A DNA stretch of 64,000 nt from Burkholderiaceae bacterium. Lineage in GTDB: Bacteria; Pseudomonadota; Gammaproteobacteria; Burkholderiales; Burkholderiaceae_C. The notes beneath the pieces are model-generated. The model was not told the origin of the DNA. It saw nothing but the letters and a program-made list of their open reading frames with translations, and searched no databases. This document shows, piece by piece, positions 56,019 to 64,000 of the stretch (its first letter is position 1; each line of letters starts with the position of its first letter). The stretch covers positions 111,459-175,458 of the forward strand of contig JAIEMS010000019.1 of assembly GCA_019751915.1 (NCBI GenBank). The letters are read 5' to 3'. Position numbers and translations under genes: made by a program.

Positions 56019-57188
56019 TCACCGACTGCGCGTTCCTTGGCAAATCGGGTAATCCACACAGCCCCAGAACAATTGCCCGGCTTGCGGGCCTTTGCGGGCA
56101 GTACGCAGCAACATGGGCCGCGCGCACACAGGGCATTGGGGATCGGTGCCTGTGGCGGCTGGGCGGGGGGCGGGGCGTTCGGCTTTGGCGGCAGGTGCGC
56201 GTAGCGGCGCGGCGGCAGTGCGCTGCTGTGGTAGCGCGGGTCTGGGTGCCGATGGCGGCGGTGGTGTTTTGACCCGCGACGGGGCGCGCGCAGCGCTGCT
56301 GGTCGGCAGAGGGGGCACAGGCGGGGGGCTAAAAACAGGCTCTGAACGGGGCGGCGGTGGTGCTGCCGCAGCCGCAGCGCGGGCTGCAACGCCCATGCTG
56401 GCGCGCGGTGGGGCCGCTTTGTTCGGTGGGGTGCTGGCCATGGCCGTGGGCACTGTGTTGGTATCGCGGCTGGTTTTGCGGTTGGCGTAGGTTTGCTCTA
56501 GCAAGGCGCTCAGTTCGGCACCGTCAATCAGCGCCAAATTGCGCCCTTGGGCAAACTCGCGCGCCGGTCGGGTGAATTTGCCAGAGGTGACGACAAAACC
56601 ACCGACAGCGCCTTTGGCCGTCATCAGGCCAAACATTTCCCGAACGATCTCAACGCTGACCCGGTTGGCTTTCCATTGTTTGCACTGCACCAAAAATTTT
56701 TCACCATTGCGGCGCATCACCAAATCCACGCCGCCATCGGCACCGCCACCACCGACTTCCTCGACTTGGTAGCCCTGCATCCGGAAAAACTCACCCACCA
56801 GTTGCTCAAACTCTTGCCAAGTGATGGCATCGAGCGCATCGGCAGTCGGGTTGGCCGTGACTTGGCGCACCAGCGCACCGCGCTGGCGCTCGCTGCGGTA
56901 CGACAGCGCGACCCCTATCAAACACAGCAGCGGCAGCAGGTACTGCGCCACCGTCGCCAGCGCCCAGACCAGCAGCGCCCCCATGCCGTCGTAAAACTGC
57001 CCCAAGCTCTCTAGCGGCGGCTTGGGTTGGCTGGCCAAGTGGTGCAGCCCGAGGTAAGTGCCCACGGCCAGCACCAGCCCACCCCACCAAGGCATCGAGG
57101 CAATCAGTCCGACCAGCCCGTGGGTCAGGTCTTTAGGTACCTCGGTGACTAAGAAAGCCCCCAAGCTCGATTGTTTACGGCGCGCCAT
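56019..57188 (-). CDS. Membrane-anchored Mrr-like nuclease with topoisomerase-type zinc finger
   Basis: A 389-aa protein: two TM segments (about 34-50 and 70-95), an Mrr-type endonuclease domain (about 120-235) with PD-(D/E)xK residues Asp155 (DGGVDLV), Gln168 and Lys170 (LVQCKQW), a Pro/Ala-rich linker (245-345) and a C-terminal Cys4 topoisomerase-type zinc ribbon (CPVCARPM...FWGC..YPIC). All catalytic residues are present. It is 9 bases downstream of topB, and the zinc ribbon is of the kind usually found on topoisomerases. It may cleave or sense foreign or stalled DNA at the membrane (inference). Confidence 0.85.
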   Translation of the reverse strand: MARRKQSSLGAFLVTEVPKDLTHGLVGLIASMPWWGGLVLAVGTYLGLHHLASQPKPPLESLGQFYDGMGALLVWALATVAQYLLPLLCLIGVALSYRSERQRGALVRQVTANPTADALDAITWQEFEQLVGEFFRMQGYQVEEVGGGGADGGVDLVMRRNGEKFLVQCKQWKANRVSVEIVREMFGLMTAKGAVGGFVVTSGKFTRPAREFAQGRNLALIDGAELSALLEQTYANRKTSRDTNTVPTAMASTPPNKAAPPRASMGVAARAAAAAAPPPPRSEPVFSPPPVPPLPTSSAARAPSRVKTPPPPSAPRPALPQQRTAAAPLRAPAAKAERPAPRPAATGTDPQCPVCARPMLLRTARKGPQAGQLFWGCVDYPICQGTRSR

Positions 57189-57197
57189 CGCGGGTTC

Positions 57198-60119
57198 TTA
57201 GCCCAAGTGTTTACCGACGATGCCAGCCAGCTCAAACATGGTGATTTGCGCCTTGCCAAACACGGGCAGCAGCTTGGCATCGGCGTTGATGGCACGTTTG
57301 TTGGTCGCGTCTTGCAGGTTGTGGGCGCGCACGTAATCCCATACTTTTTTGATGACCTCGGTGTGGGCTACGGGTTCAGCACCAATCACCGCTGCCAGTT
57401 CAGCGCTGGGCTGCTTGCCAGCGGCTGCTTTGCGTGGTGTTTTGGCCGCTGTTTTCTTGGCAGCGGTGGTTTTTACGGCTTTTTTGGCGGTAGCGCTGGT
57501 GCTGCTTGTTTTTGTTGCTACTTTTTTAGTAGCACCGCTGGCAGTTTTGCTGGCGGGGTACTTGCTGGGGGCAAACTCAAAATTGACTTTACCGGCCTCT
57601 TTGTCCCACGCCAAAAACGCCTTGAAGGCCCGGCGGGTGCGCATGCTGACAAACTTATCGAGCAAATCGGTTTTGCCGGTGGTCAGCAGCTTGTGCATCT
57701 GCTCGCGCTCGACCGGTTGCTGCAAGATGATTTTGCCGCTCTTGAAGTTGCACGTTGCCACCGGCTGGGCCAACGTCGGCACGGCGTGGCTACAGACGTA
57801 GTTGCTGCCGTGCTCGTACACCGCACCCGCGCACTGTGGGCACGCCCCCAGCGACTCTTGCCCGGCAAAATCCACTAACTCGCCACTGTCAGCAGCGTTT
57901 TTATCGTCGCCAAAATCAAATTCGAGCTTGTAGTTGTGTGCCTCGTCGTCGTAGGTCAGGGCGATTTCGGCAGTGAACGGCCAGCCCGCCTTAGAGCGGA
58001 AACCCTCCAGCGGGCCGATTTTCTTGTCTGCCAGCAACGCCTCGGCCTCGGGCGGCTCAAAGGTGCGCCCGGCTGGGGACTTACCAAACGAAAATCCGCA
58101 CGGCTCGGCACCGCTTTTGCCCACGCAGGCATAACGGCGGTAGTTTTCTTTGACCACACCGCCGCAGTTGGGGCAGGGCGCGCTCAGGGTGGCGTAGTCG
58201 CCGGGGATGGTGTCGCGGTCGTACTCTTTGGCCTTTTTGACCATGTGCTCGGTCATGGCGGCAATCTCGGCCATAAAGGTCTCGCGCGAGAGCAAGCCCT
58301 TTTCCATTTGCGCCAGTTTGTATTCCCATTCGCCGGTCAAATCGGCCCGCGACAGCTCTTTCACGCCCAAGCCGCGCAGCAGCGTCATGAGCTGGAACGC
58401 TTTGGCCGTCGGGATGATCTCGCGGCCTTCGCGCAGCATGTATTTTTCGGTCAGCAAGCCTTCGATGATGGCAGCGCGGGTGGCCGGAGTGCCCAAGCCT
58501 TTTTCTTGCATCGCTTGGCGCATGCTTTCATCTTCGACCTGCTTGCCCGCGCTTTCCATCGCGCCCAGCAGCGTGGCTTCAGAGTAGCGCGCTGGGGGCC
58601 GGGTTTTGAGGGCTTTGGGATCAGCACGTTCGGTCACGACCTGTTCGCCGGGGCGTACCGGCACCAAGCTCTGGCCCTTGTCGCCGTCTTTGGCCTCGGC
58701 CACTTCATCGGCAGATTCTTTGCCGTAAATCGCTAACCAGCCCGGTTTGACCAGCACTTTGCCTTCAGTTTTGAAGTGGTGCTGTTGGCCCGCGTTGCGC
58801 ACCGTGCTGATGCGCGTCGTGACCAAGTATTCGGCACTCGGAAAAAACACCGCCATAAAGCGGCGCACCACCAAGTCGTAGAGCTTTTGTTCGGCTTCGC
58901 TCAGTTCACCGGGCGCTTGCAGCGTCGGGATGATGGCAAAGTGGTCTGACACCTTGCTGTTGTCAAAGATACGCTTGCTCGGTTTGATGTAACCGCCTTG
59001 GAGCGCCGTTTGCGCGTGCGGGGCCAAATGCCCCATGCCGCTGGCGGCCAGCATCTCGAAGGTTTGCTGGGCCACCGGCACATAGTCTTCGGGCAGGGCG
59101 CGCGAATCGGTACGCGGGTACGTCAGCGCCTTGTGGCGTTCGTACAGACTTTGCGCCAAGGCCAGCGTGGTTTTGGCCGAAAAGCCAAACTTGCCATTGG
59201 CTTCGCGCTGCAAACTGGTCAGGTCAAACAACTGCCCAGCCGCTTGGGTGCTGGGCTTGCTTTCTTCGCTGACGTGGGCGGGTTGGCTACGGGCGGCATC
59301 GGCAATGGCTTGGGCTTGGGCCTGCGACCAAACACGGTCGGCGCGCTGCTCGGGGTCATCGGTCTTTTTCCACTGCGGATCGAACCACTTGCCGGGGTAG
59401 CTGCCCGCTTGCGCGGCAAAAGCGGCGTGGATTTCCCAGTAATCGCGGCTGACAAACTTGCGGATTTTTTCTTCGCGCTCAACCACCAGCGACAGCGTCG
59501 GCGTTTGCACCCGGCCCACGGTGGTCAAAAAGAACCCGCCATCGCGCGAGTTAAATGCCGTCATGGCCCGGGTGCCGTTGATACCCACCAGCCAATCGGC
59601 CTCGGAGCGGCTGCGCGCAGCATGGGCCAAGCCCTGCATTTGGGCATCGCTTCGCAGGGCGTTAAAGCCGTCGCGGATCGCTTGCGGTGTCATCGACTGC
59701 AACCACAACCGCTCGACCGGCTTGCCCAAGGGCTTGCTGCCGCCCGCGTACTGCTCAATCAGCCGAAAAATCAGCTCCCCTTCGCGGCCCGCGTCGCAGG
59801 CGTTGATAAGGGCGGTCACGTCTTTGCGCTTGGCTTGCTTGACCACCGCATTGAGGCGCGTCTTGGTTTTATCGACAGGTTTGAGGTCAAAGTAGGGCGG
59901 AATCACCGGCAGATGGGCAAAGCTCCACTTGCCACGTTTGACATCAAACTCCTCCGGGGCTTGGATTTCGACCAAATGGCCGACGGCACTGGTGACAACG
60001 AAGCGATCGTTCTCAAAGTGGTCCTCGTGCTTGTCAAACTTGCCCGCCACAGGCGTGAGGGCACGCACGATGTCTTGTGCTACCGAGGGTTTTTCTGCAA
60101 TTACCAGAGTCTTGGTCAT
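57198..60119 (-). CDS. topB: DNA topoisomerase III with C-terminal SWIB domain
   Basis: A 973-aa type IA topoisomerase: Toprim domain with MTKTLVIAEKPSVAQD, NACDAGREGELIF (DxD-type metal site), active-site Tyr in LTYPRTDSR, then zinc-finger repeats (CPNCGG, CPQCAGAVYEHG). The tail is unusual: a Lys/Ala/Thr-rich basic linker (about 845-895) and a SWIB/MDM2-like domain (about 900-973). Start ATG 60119 was chosen over a 31-codon extension that has no family match. The 3' neighbour is an Mrr-like nuclease; the 5' neighbour is a divergent SET-domain gene. Confidence 0.93.
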   Translation of the reverse strand: MTKTLVIAEKPSVAQDIVRALTPVAGKFDKHEDHFENDRFVVTSAVGHLVEIQAPEEFDVKRGKWSFAHLPVIPPYFDLKPVDKTKTRLNAVVKQAKRKDVTALINACDAGREGELIFRLIEQYAGGSKPLGKPVERLWLQSMTPQAIRDGFNALRSDAQMQGLAHAARSRSEADWLVGINGTRAMTAFNSRDGGFFLTTVGRVQTPTLSLVVEREEKIRKFVSRDYWEIHAAFAAQAGSYPGKWFDPQWKKTDDPEQRADRVWSQAQAQAIADAARSQPAHVSEESKPSTQAAGQLFDLTSLQREANGKFGFSAKTTLALAQSLYERHKALTYPRTDSRALPEDYVPVAQQTFEMLAASGMGHLAPHAQTALQGGYIKPSKRIFDNSKVSDHFAIIPTLQAPGELSEAEQKLYDLVVRRFMAVFFPSAEYLVTTRISTVRNAGQQHHFKTEGKVLVKPGWLAIYGKESADEVAEAKDGDKGQSLVPVRPGEQVVTERADPKALKTRPPARYSEATLLGAMESAGKQVEDESMRQAMQEKGLGTPATRAAIIEGLLTEKYMLREGREIIPTAKAFQLMTLLRGLGVKELSRADLTGEWEYKLAQMEKGLLSRETFMAEIAAMTEHMVKKAKEYDRDTIPGDYATLSAPCPNCGGVVKENYRRYACVGKSGAEPCGFSFGKSPAGRTFEPPEAEALLADKKIGPLEGFRSKAGWPFTAEIALTYDDEAHNYKLEFDFGDDKNAADSGELVDFAGQESLGACPQCAGAVYEHGSNYVCSHAVPTLAQPVATCNFKSGKIILQQPVEREQMHKLLTTGKTDLLDKFVSMRTRRAFKAFLAWDKEAGKVNFEFAPSKYPASKTASGATKKVATKTSSTSATAKKAVKTTAAKKTAAKTPRKAAAGKQPSAELAAVIGAEPVAHTEVIKKVWDYVRAHNLQDATNKRAINADAKLLPVFGKAQITMFELAGIVGKHLG

Positions 60120-60189
60120 GTTTTCGAGGGGTCTTGCCCATTCAGGCTGCCCGACAGGGTGTCCGGGCGCTTCTACAATTCGTGTTCTT

Positions 60190-60222
60190 CGCGCGTACAC
60201 GCGCACGCGCATGTGTGCACAT
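60190..60222. other. Perfect 33-bp alternating pyrimidine-purine tract
   Basis: Every base from 60190 to 60222 alternates pyrimidine and purine (CGCGCGTACACGCG... to ...GTGTGCACAT), a sequence class prone to Z-DNA under negative supercoiling. It lies between the divergent starts of topB and the SET gene. Confidence 0.85.
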
Positions 60223-60243
60223 TCAAATTAACAGAGTTTTGCT

Positions 60244-60759
60244 ATGCCCCGCACCGCGCCATCTTTAGCCCTTTCCGGGGGCCGACGCATCCAGACCCGC
60301 CGCTCGGGTGTCCACGGCAAGGGTGTCTTTGCCGTGCAAGACATTGCCGAGGGCGAGGTGCTGATTGAATATGTCGGCCAAATTATCAGTTGGCAAGAAG
60401 CCCAAGATCGCCACCCCCACGATCCGTTGCAACCCAACCATACGTTTTATTTTCACGTCGATGAAGACCGCGTGATCGATGCCCATTTTGGCGGAAACTC
60501 CTCGCGCTGGATCAACCACTCGTGCCAGCCCAATTGCTTTGCCGACGAGCGCGACGGGCGTATTTTTATCACCGCGCTGCGCAACATTGCCGCCGGCGAG
60601 GAGCTGAACTACGACTACGGCCTGATGCTCGACGAGCGCTACACCAAAAAACTCAAGGCCGAATACCCCTGCTGGTGCGGTAGCGCCCAATGCCGTGGCA
60701 CCTTGCTGGCACCCAAACGCGGCTGGAAGCCCGCCTTGCCCGCGAAGGCCCAAGCATGA
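60244..60759 (+). CDS. SET-domain protein lysine methyltransferase-like
   Basis: A 171-aa, single-domain SET protein. GVHGKGVFAVQDIAEGEVLIEY (SAM site), the pseudoknot NHSCQPN (91-97), NYDY (122-125) and post-SET CWCGSAQC (143-150) are all intact, so an active SAM-dependent protein lysine methyltransferase is plausible. The substrate is unknown. The stop overlaps the birA-like start (ATGA). Confidence 0.9.
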   Translation: MPRTAPSLALSGGRRIQTRRSGVHGKGVFAVQDIAEGEVLIEYVGQIISWQEAQDRHPHDPLQPNHTFYFHVDEDRVIDAHFGGNSSRWINHSCQPNCFADERDGRIFITALRNIAAGEELNYDYGLMLDERYTKKLKAEYPCWCGSAQCRGTLLAPKRGWKPALPAKAQA

Positions 60760-61619
60760 GTGCGCCGACGCGCTGGCCCGCTGAGTCCATCTGGGAGGCC
60801 GTGGCACCGCTGTTGCCCGGTTTTAGCGTCGAGATTTTGCCGACCATCGATTCGACCAATTCGGAGCTGATGCGCCGCGCGCGCGCAGGCCGCTGCGAGC
60901 CGATTTTGCTGCTGGCCGAGCAGCAAACTGCCGGGCGCGGGCGGCTGGGCCGGGTTTGGCACAGCATGCCGGGCGATTCGCTCATGTTCTCGCTGGGGCT
61001 GCCATTGGCTCCGCAAGACTGGTCGGGTCTGTCGCTGGCGGTTGGGGTCAGCGTGGCCGAGAGTTTGCAGCCCGTGCTGCCATCGGCGGCCAGCACCGTG
61101 CCACGCATCGGCCTGAAATGGCCCAACGACCTGTGGTTGGGCGGTGCCGGTGGCGAGCGCAAATTGGGCGGCATTTTGGTCGAAACGGCCAGTTTCGTCG
61201 CCCCTTGTGCCGCGTCAGCCACCTGCGCACCGACGGCTGCGGCACGCTATGTGGTGGTGGGCGTTGGCCTGAACATTCGCCCCCAAGACAGCGCGGGCAA
61301 ATCGCTGCCGCCGGGCTGTCTGCAAGAGGTCGATAGCGCCACCGATGCCGCCAGCGCCTTGCTGCGCGTGGCCGCACCGCTGGTGGGCATGCTGCAATCG
61401 TTCGAGAGCTACGGCTTTGCGCCGATGCAGGCGCGCTTTGGCCTGCGCGATGTGCTGCAAAACCGCAGTGTGACCCTGAGCGACGGCCAAACCGGGATGG
61501 CCCACGGTGTCGGCGAAGATGGTGCCTTGTTGGTGATGACCGCACACGGAATGCAGGCCATTACGAGTTCTGAAATCAGCGTGCGGCCCGCCGGTGCCGC
61601 GTCCACCGGGCCGTCATAA
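60756..61619 (+). CDS. birA: Biotin-[acetyl-CoA carboxylase] ligase
   Basis: A 287-aa monofunctional biotin-protein ligase (no N-terminal HTH, so not a repressor). Biotin/ATP loop GRGRLGRVWHS and the Lys motif LKWPNDLWLGG are clear; a C-terminal SH3-like domain follows. The start at 60756 overlaps the SET gene stop. Confidence 0.92.
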   Translation: MSAPTRWPAESIWEAVAPLLPGFSVEILPTIDSTNSELMRRARAGRCEPILLLAEQQTAGRGRLGRVWHSMPGDSLMFSLGLPLAPQDWSGLSLAVGVSVAESLQPVLPSAASTVPRIGLKWPNDLWLGGAGGERKLGGILVETASFVAPCAASATCAPTAAARYVVVGVGLNIRPQDSAGKSLPPGCLQEVDSATDAASALLRVAAPLVGMLQSFESYGFAPMQARFGLRDVLQNRSVTLSDGQTGMAHGVGEDGALLVMTAHGMQAITSSEISVRPAGAASTGPS

Positions 61620-61635
61620 GCCCATGCTCTGAACC

Positions 61636-62448
61636 ATGCTGCGTCTGATTGTTCTTGCTCTGGTGCTGGCCAATGCTGGCTACTACGCGTGGTCACACCA
61701 CCTGCTGCGCGATTTGCGAATAGGGCCGACCGAAGAGGCTGAACCCCAACGCATGGCGCAGCAAATACGCCCTGATGTGCTGCGGGTCATCCGTGTCAAT
61801 GTAGAGCCCCCCCCCACGCCCGTTCCGGCCCCGGATCCGGAGCCGGCACCAAGCCCCACTGCGTTGGTCGAGCCTGCACTTGCTGTGCCCGACTCTGTTG
61901 CTGCCAATGCCGTACCAGTGGCTGCGGGTGTCGGTGTGGCTGCGGGCGTGGCTGCGGTAGCGGCTATGGCGGTGGCATCTAACCCGACTACAGTGCCTGC
62001 GGTGTGCCTGCAAGCGGGGACGTTTGACGCTGGGCAGGCCGACACATTGCGCCGCACCCTCACCAGCCAACTGCCCGCAGGCAGTTGGAGCCTAGAGAGT
62101 GTGACCCTGCCGGGCCGTTGGATGGTCTATATGGGCCGGTTTAACGACAACGAAACACTCAACAAAAAGCGCAATGAATTGCGCGCACGCAAGGTCTCGT
62201 TTGACCGGCCCGGCGTTGCCGCGCTAGAGCCGGGTCTGACGCTAGGACGTTTTGCTACCGAAGACGCAGCCGACCGCGCACTCATCAAATTGAACCGGCA
62301 AGGCGTTCGCAGCGCCCGCGTGGTGCAAGAGCGTGACGAAATCACCGCCTTTGTACTGCGCCTGCCTACGGTCGATGCCAATTTGCGCGCCCAACTGCAC
62401 ACCATGCGCCGAACGCTAGTGGGCAGAACCCTGCGCCCCTGCACCTGA
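61636..62448 (+). CDS. SPOR-domain membrane protein
   Basis: A 270-aa protein: N-terminal TM (about 2-20), Pro-rich linker (55-80), an Ala-rich hydrophobic patch (about 90-118) and a C-terminal SPOR-like region (VCLQAGTFDAGQAD to VLRLP, about 128-240). SPOR domains bind denuded septal peptidoglycan, so a role in cell division or wall remodelling is inferred. It follows birA by 16 bases. Confidence 0.75.
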   Translation: MLRLIVLALVLANAGYYAWSHHLLRDLRIGPTEEAEPQRMAQQIRPDVLRVIRVNVEPPPTPVPAPDPEPAPSPTALVEPALAVPDSVAANAVPVAAGVGVAAGVAAVAAMAVASNPTTVPAVCLQAGTFDAGQADTLRRTLTSQLPAGSWSLESVTLPGRWMVYMGRFNDNETLNKKRNELRARKVSFDRPGVAALEPGLTLGRFATEDAADRALIKLNRQGVRSARVVQERDEITAFVLRLPTVDANLRAQLHTMRRTLVGRTLRPCT

Positions 62449-62526
62449 GTGATAGCGTGCGCCACAGCCACGACTGCCGCAGTCCAATCCATCGCCCAAG
62501 GGCGGCAGGCGTGGCTATGCCGGTAC

Positions 62527-62559
62527 ACATAACCACCTGTGAATGTGACATAACTACCT
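62527..62559 (+). promoter_or_regulatory. Direct repeats upstream of the HD-GYP gene
   Basis: ACATAACCACCT (62527-62538) and ACATAACTACCT (62548-62559), start to start exactly 21 bases, i.e. two helical turns. This is the layout expected for a dimeric response regulator or activator site. They lie 123 bases before the next gene. Confidence 0.5.
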
Positions 62560-62681
62560 ATGGAGCTATAGGGGTAACTTACTATGTCAGGTTGTTTTGG
62601 AACAACGCGACCCCATTGCGCTCAATGGACACCTTATTTTAATACCAATCAATTACGTCGCCATCTAAAGGAATATTTATT

Positions 62682-63752
62682 ATGCCCACCCAACAATTAG
62701 AAAAAGCCCGTATTTTTTTGGTTGGTGATGCTTCTACCGATTTACCATTGCTGGCGCGTATTTTGGAAGGTGTTGGTTACACTCCGCCAATTATTATTAC
62801 AGACCCTCTGGAAATAATTAACCATTACCGAGAATTTGCACCCGATCTGATTTTAATGGACATTAGTTTCTTGTATATTGATGGATTTAATGTACTGGCC
62901 GAACTACGCGCAGTTGAGGGCATCACTTACCCCCCGGTAATGGCTTTGACGCGGCAAAATTGCCAAGAAGACAGGTTAATGGCACTGGCCGAAGGAGTAC
63001 GCGATTTTATCAATAAACCCTTTGATCGGGTAGAACTACTAATGCGCGTGATGAACCAGCTAGAGGTTCACATGGCCCACCGCATGGTACAAAACCATAA
63101 AATGGAGCTTGAACGCTTGGTACAAGAGCGAACCAATGCACTGAACCAATCACGCCTAGAGATTGTGCGCCGCTTGGGTCGTGCCGCAGAGTACCGCGAT
63201 AACGAAACCGGCTTGCACATCATCCGTATGAGCAAATATGCTGCACTCATGGCCCGCAGTTTGGGCTGGAGCGATACCGAATGTGAATTACTGCTGCACG
63301 CCAGTCCCATGCACGATATCGGCAAAATTGGTATTCCAGATGCTATTTTGCTCAAGCCCGGCAAGCTAGATCCCACAGAATGGGAAATTATGCAGCGCCA
63401 CCCTTTAATTGGTGCAGAAATTCTTGAAGATGGCGACTCTGATCTGCTCCATATGGCCCGCTTGATTGCCCTCAGCCACCACGAAAAATGGGATGGCAGT
63501 GGTTACCCCTATGGGCTAGCAGGCCCCCAGATTCCACAGGCCAGCCGTATCGTCGCCGTGGCCGATGTGTTTGATGCCCTAACTTCTACACGTCCCTACA
63601 AAAAGGCTTGGCCGATTGAAGATGCTGTTGCACTTTTGCAAGACCAGTCTGGCAGCCATTTTGATCCTGAAGTCGTTGAACACTTTATGCGGTTATTACC
63701 TGAAATTTTGGTATTCCGTAGCCAAAATCTAGAACCCGAGATAGGTAGCTGA
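62682..63752 (+). CDS. HD-GYP response regulator (cyclic di-GMP phosphodiesterase)
   Basis: A 356-aa protein: receiver domain (1-125) with Asp60 (LILMDISF) and Lys in NKPFD, a linking coiled coil (about 130-165), and an HD-GYP domain (about 165-345) with His211-Asp212 (HDIGKIGIPDAIL), HHEKWDGSGYP (266-276) and DVFDALTSTRPYK. It should hydrolyse c-di-GMP under receiver control. AAAGGA precedes the ATG. Its DNA is visibly richer in A/T than the genes before it, and an IS-type transposase gene follows. Confidence 0.93.
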   Translation: MPTQQLEKARIFLVGDASTDLPLLARILEGVGYTPPIIITDPLEIINHYREFAPDLILMDISFLYIDGFNVLAELRAVEGITYPPVMALTRQNCQEDRLMALAEGVRDFINKPFDRVELLMRVMNQLEVHMAHRMVQNHKMELERLVQERTNALNQSRLEIVRRLGRAAEYRDNETGLHIIRMSKYAALMARSLGWSDTECELLLHASPMHDIGKIGIPDAILLKPGKLDPTEWEIMQRHPLIGAEILEDGDSDLLHMARLIALSHHEKWDGSGYPYGLAGPQIPQASRIVAVADVFDALTSTRPYKKAWPIEDAVALLQDQSGSHFDPEVVEHFMRLLPEILVFRSQNLEPEIGS

Positions 63753-63769
63753 GGTGCAGTCCAATGGAA

Positions 63770-64000
63770 AACCGGGTTAAGAGTGGCTAACACAACTTAT
63801 TTTGAGAGGCCGCCTAGCGTTATGCTTCAGCCATCATGGCCCGACGTCCCCTCAGCCCAGAACTGTGGCAACAGCTACAACCGTTAATTCCAGCCTTTGT
63901 TCCATCCAGCAAAGGTGGCCCCAGAACACGAACCATCAGCGATGAAGCTGCACTCAATGGGATACTGTTCGTCCTTGAAACAGGCATTCCTTGGGAAAAC
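63770..64000 (+). mobile_element. Left end of an IS5-family insertion sequence
   Basis: The transposase start at 63836 implies the IS left end between 63753 and 63835. The terminal inverted repeat cannot be confirmed without the other end; a stretch near GAGTGGCTAACACAA (from 63781) is a candidate. Confidence 0.6.
63836..64000 (+). CDS. IS5-type transposase, N-terminal part (cut by window end)
   Basis: The first 55 codons of a transposase: MARRPLSPELWQQL, GGPRTRTISDEAALNGILF and LETGIPWEN match the N-terminal DUF4096 domain of IS5-family (IS1031/IS427-like) transposases. The frame is open to the edge of the window, so whether the element is intact cannot be said. Confidence 0.85.
   Translation, partial: MARRPLSPELWQQLQPLIPAFVPSSKGGPRTRTISDEAALNGILFVLETGIPWEN

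Noticed and set aside
57171..60119. Several long plus-strand frames across the topB region
   Set aside because: They are antisense shadows of topB with biased composition and no recognisable domains.
62490..62510. CGCCC-AA-GGGCG mini-hairpin after the SPOR gene
   Set aside because: The loop of two bases is too tight and no T-run follows.

Overview
The window looks like a chromosomal segment of a betaproteobacterium in the order Burkholderiales, most likely family Comamonadaceae. This is inferred from gene content: a dmp/aph/phc-type phenol pathway governed by both a XylR/DmpR-type activator and a GntR-type regulator, a split metH behind an S-adenosylhomocysteine riboswitch, a topoisomerase III carrying a SWIB domain, and short interspersed AT-rich palindromic repeats built on GCTATTA/TAATAGC. 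No tRNA, rRNA, CRISPR array or prophage was seen.

Layout. 1-3.3 kb: ilvE, a small CHCC zinc-finger protein, a family 2 glycosyltransferase and an O-antigen ligase-like protein. 3.3-6.2 kb (minus strand): an OmpR-type response regulator, its histidine kinase and a nitronate monooxygenase-like enzyme. 6.4-12.3 kb: AmpG-like permease, M48 metalloprotease, PerM/AI-2E-type membrane protein, a FliD-like orphan, a DUF4239-like membrane protein abutting a decayed GGDEF remnant, a small inverted-repeat element and a glyoxalase II-like hydrolase. 12.5-18.1 kb: two tandem, closely related large proteins whose C-terminal halves are calpain-like (C2) cysteine proteases with intact Gln/Cys/His/Asn positions, behind SwmB-like and tryptophan-rich domains. 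The second also carries DUF4214 repeats. I consider this the most unusual part of the window.

18.1-34.5 kb is a complete phenol catabolic island. A GntR regulator and a DmpR-type sigma-54 activator diverge from a 15-gene meta-cleavage operon: dmpKLMNOP (multicomponent phenol hydroxylase), dmpQ, dmpB, two accessory genes (outer-membrane channel and GlcG-like protein), then dmpCDEFGHI. Phenol is hydroxylated to catechol, cleaved, and funnelled to pyruvate and acetyl-CoA. A -24/-12 promoter, an IHF-like site and several dyads lie in the divergent intergenic region, and a strong hairpin follows the operon.

34.6-53.5 kb is mostly housekeeping: a bestrophin-like channel, ferredoxin-NADP reductase, a TctDE/QseBC-type two-component pair, glutamate dehydrogenase, riboswitch-controlled metH, the mreBCD-mrdA cell-shape cluster (no rodA follows), gatCAB and pyrE.

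53.5-64 kb holds exonuclease III, a HipA-like kinase/DUF3037 pair, a membrane-anchored Mrr-like nuclease beside topB-SWIB, and a SET-domain methyltransferase diverging from topB across a perfect alternating purine-pyrimidine tract. It continues with birA, a SPOR protein, an HD-GYP response regulator and the truncated start of an IS5-type transposase at the window edge.
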